This document shows, piece by piece, positions 46,768 through 57,526 of a stretch of 64,000 nt of DNA. Under the pieces are notes generated by a model. The model ran no database searches, was not told the origin of the DNA, and was given only the letters and a program-made list of their open reading frames with translations. This DNA is from Amoebophrya sp. A120 (taxonomy: Eukaryota > Sar > Dinophyceae > Syndiniales > Amoebophryaceae). A program made the translations under genes and the position numbers. Position 1 is the stretch's first letter. Each line of letters begins with the position of its first letter. The stretch spans positions 426,012 to 490,011 of the forward strand of contig CAJINV010000014.1 of assembly GCA_905178155.1 (NCBI GenBank), written 5' to 3'.

Positions 46768-49519
46768 CTATGCGCCCCCGATTTTTCCCGCGGACGCGCG
46801 CTCCTTTTCTGCCGAGACCTTCAGGGAGTCGATCAGGAGGTCGATCTTGCCCATCCATTTTTCCAACACGTTGTCCAAGTGTTGCCACTCCTTCTGCCCG
46901 AATTTCCGCTGCAAGACGGACTGCACGGTCAAGATTTGCCTGACCTCGTCGATGCGGCCCACCAGCACATTGTAGTGCGTGGCCTCGATGATCAGATCGT
47001 CGACATCCTCGATCTTCAGCGCCTCCCGGATCTCCTTCAACGGGACCTCTTGCCTCCCCTCGCACAGACTGCACAAAGTCAGAACGCGGAGCTTGTTCTC
47101 AATGCAGGATTCGGGGACCTGGTGGAGTTCCGATAAGAAATTGTTTGGGGTATTTCAATAGCTATGTTGAGATATTTTGCGTCTCACTGTACTAGCTAAC
47201 AAGAAGACCAGGAAATTGATTTCCAATTGTCCAGGTTGGCGGCGCCAGATACTACGTGCAAAAATCTATCAAAAAAAGGGGAATATTATACATCCAGCTC
47301 CTGCAAAAATCCGGTGTGTTTTGACTTAAAGGCGGCCAGGTCGGCAATGGTGCCGCTAACGAAGAGCTGCAAAAGTGCAACCATCTTTGCGACCTTGTCG
47401 TTGCTTTTGGAAGCCTTCTGCAGAACCTCAATTTCGAGGAGACCCTCGACCTGTGATAATTCAAATTTTCAAGGGAATCTATCTCGCAAAATGAATTGCT
47501 GCGAACAAAATGTTCTTGGAAAATCAGTAACAATTTCACTTTCATCTTCGAGCAGTTCCCGCTTCCGTCTGTTGTCATGCATCTATATGCATATTCTTTA
47601 CATCGTCATCGTGATCGTCCTTGTGGTAAGATTGCAGTACCTCAAACACGCTTGGCAGCTTGATGACTTCTTGCACGAAGAGTTTTATCGCGGCGAGACT
47701 CCTGTCGTTGACTTCCGTTTCGTATCGCAGGTATTTCTCCAGCCACTGGAACGCGAGCTCCTCCGGCAGGGACGCCATGGAGAGCTTGACCTCGGGCTTC
47801 AGTTTCGGGATTTGCATGGCGATCAGATGGTAGAGCTCCTTCTTGTCTGCCCGCTATCCTGAGTAAAAACGTACCCACACCAGAGTCAGGATGGGGATTT
47901 ATTTGCAACACAACCCTAGGAGTTTTGTGAGTCACGCATGACAAGCCACACAATGCAGTGTAGTGCAGGTTAGCAAGTGCAGCCGCATCACAGATTCATC
48001 TGCTCATCCTGTTCACAGCATCACAAATTCCAAAACACGATTAGAAATGGCTCTCATCGGGATGCGCGTTACAAGTCTTCCCGTCTTTGCAAATCTGCAT
48101 TACAACTCTGGCGTGGGTACGTTTTTACTCAGGATACCTCCGCGTTGAAATCCTCATTGTCTTCCAGATGCTGTGCCCACGTGCTCATCCACGTTTCGAA
48201 ATCATTCAGGTACACAACCATTTCCTGTTGATGGATAGTTTTTTTCTATATTCATTATCTATCTCTATCATGCATGACAAACCCACATAATCGATTCTCG
48301 GTATTGTATCATTACGCAACACAAACAATTGTTTGAATACGTGAAAGAGCTCGTTATCCGCTGCGAAGTTCAAGACGCCGAAGAAAATTTTCCTGGAGAC
48401 TTCTGCTGCTACTATCCAAGGAAAGCACTGTGTTAGTCGTGTAGGCGTCTTGGAGTGACAGGATGACACATCTTTTGCTCTTCAAGACAGGGAAAATGTA
48501 GAACTGTCATACATGGCTAGTACGTGCTCGTGCACAGCACGCGGACATGGCAAGAGAATGAAAACTTCATTGGTGTGGTTTGCATGACAAGAACTGTAAT
48601 CCCTATTCTTTTTGCAGTTTCTGCATCACATACTTAATACACGTAAACACAGTTTATTTTTTCTTGCATAGTTACTCCTGTGATGGGAATACTGTTGTAT
48701 GTCTGCATCAGCATCTTCAATCGAAGCTGAGGGTATTCCTGTCCGGAAAGAAGCAGCTCGACGACCTGCGAACGTGAAGTGTTGTCAAATTCAAGAGAAT
48801 GAAAATGGATATGTTACAAGTTGTAAAGTAGCAAAACAAAAAACTTCATCAAGCACTATCGTGCAATTAATGTCGGAGTAAAAACAAATTTCTAATGCAC
48901 ACCACGTCAAATAGGGCACAACTGCAGGGTAAAAAAAACCTAATATACCTTCGAAACTGCGGCTTGGAGTTTTGGGACGGTATCCATAGCATTCCCGAGC
49001 ATGTAGATCAGCGTTGAAAAGTAGCACTCGATCTGTTATTTTGTTTTTCGTAAATAACTCTTCACGTGGGTGTAGTGATGCAATAGACATACAGCAGGCA
49101 CTGCTCCAAGAGCAATATCTTGCACGAAATATCACGTCCTGGCCGTCCTACTAGTTGTAGAAAGCTCCAGTACTGCCATTCTGAAACTGAATGCACAAAC
49201 CAGCACTGGAACAAAATAAAACCTGTTTATTGCCAATAAGCACCAACACACAGCATACCTTTTCCTGCACGCTGCCGATGCTGCTTCCCCCTACTCGCTT
49301 CTTTTCCTGCTGGGTGACGATGAGGTCGCATTGTTCCGCGAAGAGCTGGAAGATGGCGTACCCGTTGTCTTTCTCGATTTCCGAGACAAAAGACTGTTCA
49401 AACTGCTCGATCTTTGCGTCTGGCGTGTTGTTATCTTTCATCAGTTGCTGGATCATCCGAGCCACCGGGAACACGTCCTGGTTTTGGTCGTCATTGGGGG
49501 CAGCGATGATCTTCGACAT
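46768..49519 (-). CDS. EIF3M: Translation initiation factor 3 subunit M (PCI protein)
   Basis: eIF3m is a PCI-domain subunit of the eIF3 complex, which recruits mRNA to the 40S ribosome in the cytoplasm. Exons: 49519-49259, 49032-48949, 48765-48678, 48399-48323, 48224-48138, 47853-47641, 47450-47295 and 47118-46768, total 1317 nt (438 codons plus stop, frame intact). The C-terminal winged-helix part is most telling: VPLKEIREALKIEDVDDLI and KFGQKEWQHLDNVLEKW align well with the end of animal eIF3m, which has FGKQQWQQLYDTLNAWK. The middle exons (LNDFETWMSTWAQHLEDN; SLAAIKLFVQEVIK) fit the helical repeats. Human eIF3m is 374 residues, so this one is somewhat longer. Introns 3 and 7 appear to be GA-AG; intron 5 is an introner. 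The related CSN7 family is a less likely alternative. Confidence 0.88.
47855..48136 (-). mobile_element. Introner in eIF3m, usable as GT-AG
   Basis: Starts TATCCTGAGTAAAAACGTAC and ends with the near-perfect inverse, GTACGTTTTTACTCAGGATA. One flanking base each side gives a GT-AG intron (GTATCC to GGATAG) and joins Asn-Ala-Glu to Arg-Ala-Asp in frame. The target duplication is degraded (GCGG-like). Internal parts carry the GCATGACA and CATCACAAATT motifs shared with other introners. Confidence 0.88.
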
Positions 49520-50596
49520 GGCTTGGGGGTTTTATGCTTGAAGGAAGCTACAGAAAATACGTATGCACTACTAGAAAAAACGCGTAAAAAGAAAACACCT
49601 CCGGCGGTTCGTTGCAATTCATGGATATGCCTGATCAAGGCTTTTCTATACCTACGATAAGGACTTCTAAATGCACAAAAAGGCCTGTGAAAATAAATTC
49701 AAATTCAATGAAGCATTAGATTGGAAAACGGCCATCAGGTCGTGCAGGACAACAGCCCCTACACGAATATCGTATGCCAATTCATCAATTTCGTTCAGTA
49801 GTGCAGATCTCGCTCGCACTAGCAGGAATGAGCAGGATCTTTTTTCTTTCAACTTTCTTCTCGAAAGTGTTTTTTCGTTTGAGTATTTCTCTATGATCCT
49901 GTGCCTCTTCAGCCTTGCTTGTGCAGATCTGCTGGATGAAGTCTTCAATCATACAGCGTGTGTGATGTGATCATACCACCAGAAACTTCTGTTTACCACC
50001 TGTGCGGATCTTTATTTTTCAGTGAAATGAAAAGTGAAAAAGAAGAAGTGCGCACGCTTTCTGGGGAAGCTGTAGGATCTTGGATGCTCGACTTCGGAAA
50101 GGAAAAACGCACTGCACATGAGCGTGAACCACATGTTGAACAAGATTGATCGAAAAATATAAATAATTGCAGCCATCAAAGATATATAAATCGCTTGCGC
50201 TTCTCCGAAGATGAAAAAAACATTTATAGCTGTGACACTTCTTGGAAAGACACTGACACGGTGGGATTTCCACTTTCCCTTTATCTCCATGCTCTGAAAT
50301 ATGCTAATGCAGAAGCATGTCCGTAGTACTTGCGCATACGCGGTTTACTGGTTTCCGTCGGTTTTGGTTTTCTTTTTCTCTTATAAAAGAAACAACCCCG
50401 CCCAGCTCCGCCCGCTAAGCAAGGGCGTAAACTTGAGCTCGAGGAACTGCTTCCCGTTAGAGCTTGTTGCAATGGCGAATTGTATGCGTTAGGAGCTGCA
50501 CGACGGAATCCCCGTGTATCCGCACTTCCAGGTGTGGACACGACAGTGCCAGGCTCGTCTGTCACCATAGCTGCGCCACTAAAATTGCTACCCCAA
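49520..50596. other. Intergenic region, possibly with a frameshifted 3' extension
   Basis: Between eIF3m and the phosphotransferase-exonuclease gene. A minus frame at 50281-50590 has coding-like composition and would extend the upstream gene if one G were absent from the GGGGGG run near 50600. Otherwise I see nothing. Confidence 0.5.
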
Positions 50597-53500
50597 TTAT
50601 ACCCCCCACGCACCTCCACCAGTTGCAGCAGGCGACTCGCCGTTGTCGAGACTGTACGGGCTAGGGCTACCGTATGTGGAGGCACCTTCCCCTCCGGAGC
50701 CTAAAGCATAGTAATGCTGTTCGGCGACCGGAGCAATATGCTGTTGGTGGTTGTATTGTTCGTACTGGTTCGACGGTGTGTAGGACGATGCTGCGCTTGG
50801 CGTCGGCGTTGCTGCCTGGCTATGATTGTTGTAGCCACTATAGCCAACATTGTGGTAACTATTATAGCTGCCCTGCCCCTGCTGCTGCTGGTCATAATGA
50901 AAATTATTATCATACTGCCGCTGTTCCTGCTCCCAGTGCTCCCGTTGCTGTTCCTCCCACTGCCTCTGTTGTTCCCGTTGGTCTAGCCACTTCAAGTTTT
51001 TTTGCAACATCCGCTCCGTCCAAAAGTTATTAAGAGGAAAAATCCCCCCTCCCCATATCGAAAAGGTATGCTTCCGGAAATTTGTGATGCTGATTTGCGA
51101 CCTCAAATCACGTCTGTCTTGCAAGAAGGCAACTCGACAAGCTACGCAGCATTGTGCAGGCGGTTTGTGATGCTGATGGGCCTACAGCACGGACGTTTCT
51201 CATGCTAGACGCCTAGGCCAGAGCCTCTCTACTCAGGCTTAGTATGGGGCTGCATTCCTCTCCAGCAAGACAGATCTTATTTGTGTCCGCAAATCCTGCA
51301 TCAGAAACTTCGTTTTGATATGGGGAGGGGGGAAGGGGATTTTTCCTGTTGATAAAAGTGCCGGTCTTGCACGACCCGAGCCTTGTACTTCTCGAACGTG
51401 CTACTGACGTAATTATCCACAGTAAATTTCCCGTACACGTACAAATGCAGTCTCTGCATGACAAAACTTGCCTTCAGTCCTAGTCTAGCATGACAAGTTG
51501 GACACTGCAAGTTAGCGAAATTTGCCATGCATTTTGTACATGTACGGGATATTTACATTGCATAATAATGGAGTGCATTCACCACCTCTTCCATTCCATA
51601 CCCATCGTAGTGCTCCTGCAACACCGCGCGTCCCTTCGGCGAAAAGTCGCAGGGTCGAAGGTGGTCAAAGAGGTAAGCCTGCAGCTTTTGTAGCAGAGGT
51701 GCGGCCGCAGCGGATGAGGATGTCGTCTTGGCCGCGCCGTTCTTTCCCGACACAGTGACCGGCTCCTGGGGTCCGACGTTCAGTGTGGTTTTCAAGAATT
51801 CCTCGAAGCTGTCCTCTTCGTTCGAGGTTTCGGTCAGCGCAGACAGCATGCTGTTCGGCTCCTCGAGCTGGATATTCACATGACTTTCGTTGTTTGCTGC
51901 ACTTGATTCTTGTGGTCTTGTACCACCAGCGGCGAGGATGTCCTCGACAGAAGCTGCTTGTGAATGATCGCTTTCCAGATCATGACCGTCGGCACGACAA
52001 GTTGTACTTGTTCCGTCTTGTTTGCTCTTCTGTTCTTCCGCTGCGAGAAGTAGTACAACTTCGTTCTCCCTTTTCTCTTCGTACCCCAGTAAAATCGCTT
52101 TCCGCACGTGCTCAAACAGCCCGCCTGACAACGTTTTCACAAAATTCTGGTCTTCTTTGTAAGAACCTCCCCACAAGGTTTCGTAAATGGCCCTCTCGTA
52201 TCAAATGTAAAAATGTCTGGGTCTGGAAAAATGCACGTTTGTCATGCTTGTCTGGCATGACTCTTTAAATCTGTCATGCACGTTACCCAAGAGCTTCGTT
52301 TTTCTGTGATGCAGAAACGCAGTTTGTCATGCAGAATAGGCAACACCTGGAAGCTCAGAAACTTGTGATGCTGAGCCAGCATTTGTGGCCTCAGCATGAG
52401 ACGCCACCCAGCATCACAAGTTTCCAGACATCCAGGGATTTTTACATTTGATATCTCGACTGCACTGGACCCCGCCAACGTTGCGAAGTCAATCAGGCTG
52501 CCCAGGTCCCGCTCCGGGTTCGCCTATGGATGTGTCAGGATCGAAATCGACAAAATTGAAAGATTTGCGATGCATAAAATGTAGGGCACTTCTGAAGGCC
52601 TGTATTGGGGAGCAGGCAAATGGGACCGATTGCAAGCCTCTTTAGGGGTATGCAATGCGCTGCCAGAGTAGCTGCACGACAGGAGGAGTCTTCTTTGCCC
52701 AAACAGCATGACAGACTGGATCTGGGTGCTCCCGAAATTTGTAATGCGCCACTTGGAAACTGAGGCTCTAACTGACATCGATTTTGTGCATCACAAGTTT
52801 TTCGATTTTGTCGATTTCGATCCTGACACATCCATATCGCCAATTTGCAGAGGATTCGCTCCACGGTGCGGATCAACACCGCGTTCTTGAACCTCTCCCG
52901 CTGTTCCTCCTGCAGTCTCTTCTCCCGCTCTTCCGGCTTTTCCTTACTCGTATTCGCCTCGAACATAGCGACGGCCCGGGACAAACCGACCACCCGAGAC
53001 ACGAACAAGGACTCAAAGTGGCGCTTCATAGCCAGCAAGTAAGACACGTCGACCGCGGCGTACGCGAGTAGAATTCCCTGCATGGGCCGCTCGGCCCAGA
53101 CGTGGTAGCCGCCGCCGCGGCGGGGGTCGTAGAGAGCTTTCCCGCGCTCCTTCAAATCGGAAAACACGTCGCCGAGGTTCACTTCTTGATGGTGTGCGTT
53201 ATTTTGCTGGAGGTTCATCTGTTCTTCTTCTTGCGAAGATTTTTCATGATGGGCGTTTGAAGAAGCTGCATGCTTTTCTGGTGGTACAACCTGGTGGTCG
53301 CGACTTGTTCTACTAGCGTCCTCGAGCAGATGAGGTTGCACAGAGTTCGGTCCAGGACTAGCACCGGAGCGGCCGGTCGTATGGCTACAACTAGGCGCAG
53401 GAGTTGTACTACTAGTCGCCTCATCAAAGTACGCCCCGAGCGCTTTGGGCAAGCCTTTCAGGTGTCGCGCGTAGTTTTGCCCGACCGACTCGGATATGCA

Positions 53501-56500
53501 GTGTAAAAGTATCGCACTCGTATAAATGCCAGACTAGCATGACAAATCTGGTTTCTTACGTATTTTAGCATGACAAACTCAATTTTCATGCTGAGGAAAT
53601 TTGTAATGCATTTATACGAGTACGATACTTTTGCAGTTCATATCGGAGAGCAGGAACGAGATCTGCAGGTCGTACACGTTCCGCGGCATCACGCCGAAGT
53701 GGAAAAACACTGCCTCAAAGTCCTGCCGGCAGTCGAAGAGTACTTTTTGGCACTGCTCGCTCTCCAGCACGGTTTTCAGGTTGGGGTAACAAATGTCGTC
53801 GTCAAACGCCTTCTTCTGCAGCTCCACGAGGTCGACCAGGTAGACGGTTTTCTCCGTTTTCAGAGTCGTGGGTGGAGATATAGATATTGTCGTACTAGCG
53901 GTGTTGCTGACACAAGAACTTGAGGTGCTGCTTCCGGTGTATTCATGAATTTGGTTGTACACGTCGGGGTTTTGGTCCCTGTGAGCAGGGTCCAAGCAGA
54001 ACGGCCCGTCTTTGATTTCCGTTTCCACGGTTTCCTCCACCATGATCTGCATCAGGCACACCTCGCCGGACTTTCCCAACTCCACGCCCTCGACGTCCAT
54101 ACCAAGCAGGCGGAAGGGCTCCTCTCGTGAGGACGATGCTGTTGCTAGCCCACGACCAGGGTCTTGATCTTCGGTAGTTCCTGTTCTACTTGTCGTATCT
54201 CCTTTTATTACAGAACGAACAGAGGATGAAGATGCATCACCTTCGGTCGTAACGGAGGTGGTAATCAAAGAACCTTTATTCTTGTCGTCCTTCGGCGAAG
54301 TAGATGTAGATCTAGAAGGAGTTGCCAACAATCTTTCCGCCAGCTTCTGGACTCCAATCACCGACCCCACCCAGACTATCCGCGGCAGGTGAGCGCGCCA
54401 AATTTTCTCCTGCTCAGAGATCTTTTGCCTCTCCGCCTCCGCATCGAGGAGCTCAGAAGATGCAAAAGCGCCATTTGGCAAGTTTGCTGCAGCTGCACCA
54501 TTCAGCTGCACCCTTTTCAGCAGCTCATCTGTCTTTCTCCTGGATTCCGGGGAGTAGGGCAAAAACCCGCTCGAAGGATTATTTGAAGATGTAGTCGTTT
54601 CCACTCCTGCTCTTTGTCGTTGATGCGCCGACGTCGTCGAGGAAAAGTCGCGCAAATCCAGTTTCTTCGGCATCGGCGGTCTCTCGAATTTCGGGCTCTC
54701 GAGCTCTTTCCCGGTTCGACGATCGATGATTTTGGCGAAAAAAGCCGCGTGAAGAAACCCCTTCGCGTCTCCGGGCGTTAGGAAAACCCCGTTGCGCGCC
54801 TGAAAAAAACGGAGTCCCGCCTTCAGCGCCAACGCAAAATCCACACAAATGATCGCGTCGCAGTCGTCGCGCATGCCGGATATTACGGTTTTTGTGGTTG
54901 ATGGGGTGGGTGCTGTTGAGGTAATCATTTTCGACGTATTACTGGAGGTCAACGCAGACGTTGGCTTTGTTACGATTTGAGAACGTCCTTCATGGCCTTC
55001 GGCTGCAGCACTAGCAACAGACGAGTCCTCGGGCTTCATCTTCTCGGTAGGGGGCTGAGCCTCTTGATGAGGTGGATCTGCTTCTTCTTTCACCTCCTCG
55101 TCCTTCATCTTGAAAAACCCCAGATCTTCCTCGTCTGGGCTATCTCGTCCAGAAGATGACTTGGCAAAGAAGTGAATGTGCTGCCTGGACATTCGGGAAA
55201 GACCACCGGAGGATAAGATATCCGGAATGACGGCGAGGTAGGTTCCGTGGTAAAGGAGGGGGGTGGAAGACGAAGTAGCTGTTGGGGGCCCGTTCTTGCT
55301 GCTGCTTGGTACCACATCGTTCTTTTCGTTTTCAACACCAGCACCGCGAGGGGCTACCTCTGATGAAAAAGCGGAAAACACGGGCGTCATCAAGGCTTCC
55401 TCGTTGATCATGTGGTCCGGCAGGCTGTGGCCCTGCACAGCTCGGACGAACCAAGCGTGCTGCTGGTCTTTTTCACCTCCACGACCTCCCGCAGCAGTAG
55501 GAGCGTCGTCATCTTCTTCGCCTGGAGGTCGTGCCTCTTCATCTACATTTTCTTGCCCAAGAACATCTACGACTTCTTCCCGGTGCAGCAGCTGAAACCG
55601 CTGCTTGTCATTGTGAACGCACACCCAATAGAGCTCCTCGAATGTCAGAGGCACCACGACCGGAGGAGCTGTGTCTTCAACCTTGTTCTGTGTGAGATCC
55701 GCATTCGTACTAGTACCCGCCGTACTGGTGACATAATTTTGTGTCTTGCTTGTTTGCTGTTCAACTTCAAGCCCTTTGGTCGTTTTAGTTCTACTAGCAC
55801 CACTTGTACTAGTACACCTGACTATCTCCGGCATACCCAGGAAGCCTCTGTAGCAGTCCAGTAAGTGTCCGCAGTGCACATACCCATCTTTTGAAATCTT
55901 CAGCTTCTGCCGGTCCGCGCGGTGTCTCAGCGTGGCGGTAAGTTCCCTGCTCACCCATTCGCCTCGGCCTTGCGGGATCTTGTTGTACGCCGATCCGCGG
56001 CCCGCAGGGGTGTAAGCGGTGATGGAGAGGGAAACTAAAACTATTTGTATTTTTCCGGCGTGCTCTCGTGCGTTATTTGTTTCTGCACCATCTTCACAGC
56101 CCGACACAACAGTCCACTCCGCCTGCTCGGGCGGGCAGTAGACTTTTGCGCCGTTCACGTAGACAAAAGCCTCGGATTCCGGCACGGTAGTCGTAAGGAT
56201 GGTTTTTGTCGTGATAGACACATCCGGGCTGCTCGGCGCGGAGAGCGGTTCTTTCACAGGAGCACTCGAGGTGGTGGAGGACATCAAAGCAGTCGTACTG
56301 TCAGTAACAGTGTCGCTCGTGGTGGTACCTTTGCACTGCACGCAATCCTCGAGTAGCTCCCACAGAACGAACTGTTGGTGTTGATTTTGGGGACCAGGTT
56401 TTACTTGTGGCGTTCTTTTAATATCATCTTCTTCCGCACGGGGACAGGAACTGCTTGACGCTGACGAGGAGGAGGCAGCAACTTCTAGTACTCCTGCCGG

Positions 56501-57526
56501 TCGTACGGACTCTGGCTCTGCCTGCCTCGGTATTTCCTCATGATCAGCTAGAACAATCTTGGCCTCCAGGCGGTACGGGTACTCGTGGTAGGCTCTGGAT
56601 CCACTGCTGTACAGCCACTGTCCCGTGAGCGCAGATTGGAGGCGATGGAGGAGCAATGGATCAGGAGGCTCCTGTGCTGGTGAGTGCTGGTCCGTGGCGT
56701 TGGAAGTAGAACCGTTAGCCCTGCTTGAGGTGGAGGAAGATACAGATACTGCAGTGGCGTTAGTCGTTTCTGGTATCGTCTTCACCGCACAGATCTGCAC
56801 CCCTGCGTGACTCGAATGGCGCCAACTCAGCGACGGACCGATCATCTTTTGCTGCCTACTTTTTATTGCAGGTGTGACAGGGCCCTGAGGCTCTTGCGAA
56901 TCAACTGGACCTTGATCGTTTTTAGTTGCGGAGGGCTGGTTGGTACAACCATTGTTTCCTGGCGCGAAAGAACGCGAAGATCTTGCTCCGACTTCTATGG
57001 CAGTACCAACATGCTGTGGCTCCTGTGCAGGCGCGGCATCTTCAGACACGACCCCAAGAACGTTTGAAGATGTCGCCCCAAGAACGTCTTTCCGTTCAAC
57101 CGCCGCAAACCTTCGCGACCACTCAGCCACGGCCTGGAACTCTGGCGTGTTTTTTTTCGGTCTTGCTACCCTCCCCGTCGACTTGTAGCACTCAGCGTCC
57201 GCTCGGTGCAGGAAAAGGCCAAAGATCCCGGTAGTACGTGACTCTGCATACATCACGCCGGAACTTTTCGCCACTTCCTTTAGCACCGTCCGCTCGCCAG
57301 TGTTCAGGTGGCGGCTTGGGGGGAAAAGGTAATGGATGATCTTCGGTGCTTGTTGATCTTCGCCAATGCATTTGCCGTTGTCGGTTGATGTTCCGGCTGT
57401 CTCCGGAGGTCCTCTGTGGTCATCTTGCTGCAGCTTAGGCTTCAGCTTGTTTTCATCTTTTTCGTCTCTTCCTTGCTGCAGCAGGCGGCTGCATGTCGCC
57501 TTGATTTCTTCCCGGAAATCCGTCAT
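50597..57526 (-). CDS. Fusion: Tpt1/KptA-like 2'-phosphotransferase + DEDDy 3'-5' exonuclease
   Basis: Exons 57526-53643, 53489-52837, 52519-52454, 52193-51565, 51408-51355 and 51022-50597 sum to 5712 nt: 1903 codons plus stop, frame intact after removing five introners. Tpt1/KptA enzymes move the 2'-phosphate left at ligated tRNA splice junctions onto NAD+. Visible Tpt1 signatures: ATLRHRADRQKLKISKDGYV (about residue 530), NDKQRF (about 635), RAVQGHS (about 697), LYHGT then GLSRMSRQHIHFF (about 757-790), RFFQARNGVFLT (about 900), in family order. A DEDDy exonuclease domain of the EXD1/RNase D type follows: GMDVEG (Asp, Glu; about 1140), VLFDCRQDFEAVFFHFGV (Asp; about 1265) and LLAYAAVDVSYL (Tyr and Asp; about 1435). 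All key residues appear intact. The domains are interrupted by disordered inserts, and the tail is Gln-rich. Such a fusion is unusual to my knowledge. Confidence 0.88.
51028..51354 (-). mobile_element. Introner, TSD ACTTT
   Basis: Starts TATCAACAGGAAAAATCCCC and ends GGGGGGATTTTTCCTCTTAATA. Perfect flanking repeats ACTTT lie at 51355-51359 and 51023-51027. Removal joins Arg-His-Phe to Trp-Thr-Glu in frame. No GT-AG register is possible. Confidence 0.92.
51414..51564 (-). mobile_element. Introner, TSD ATTAY
   Basis: Starts TATGCAATGTAAATATCCCG and ends CGGGAAATTTACTGTGGATA. Flanks ATTAT and ATTAC match at four of five bases. Removal joins Ala-Leu-His-Tyr to Val-Ser-Ser in frame. Confidence 0.9.
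52199..52453 (-). mobile_element. Introner, TSD CGAGA
   Basis: Starts TATCAAATGTAAAAATCCC and ends CATTTTTACATTTGATA. Perfect flanking repeats CGAGA lie at 52454-52458 and 52194-52198. Removal joins Ala-Val-Glu to Arg-Ala-Ile in frame. It shares the GTCTGGGTCTGGAA segment with the introner at 6938-7199. Confidence 0.93.
52525..52836 (-). mobile_element. Introner, TSD GGCGA
   Basis: Starts TATGGATGTGTCAGGATCG and ends with the perfect inverse CGATCCTGACACATCCATA, continuing into a long stem. Perfect flanking repeats GGCGA lie at 52837-52841 and 52520-52524. Removal joins Cys-Lys-Leu-Ala to Asn-Pro-Glu in frame. One register would give GC-AG. Confidence 0.94.
53495..53642 (-). mobile_element. 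Introner, TSD TCCGA, same family as 61141-61292
   Basis: Starts TATGAACTGCAAAAGTATCG and ends with its near inverse, GATACTTTTACACTGCATA. Perfect flanking repeats TCCGA lie at 53643-53647 and 53490-53494. Removal joins Phe-Leu-Leu-Ser to Glu-Ser-Val within the exonuclease domain. Its first ~55 bases are almost identical to the introner in the kinase gene. Confidence 0.94.
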
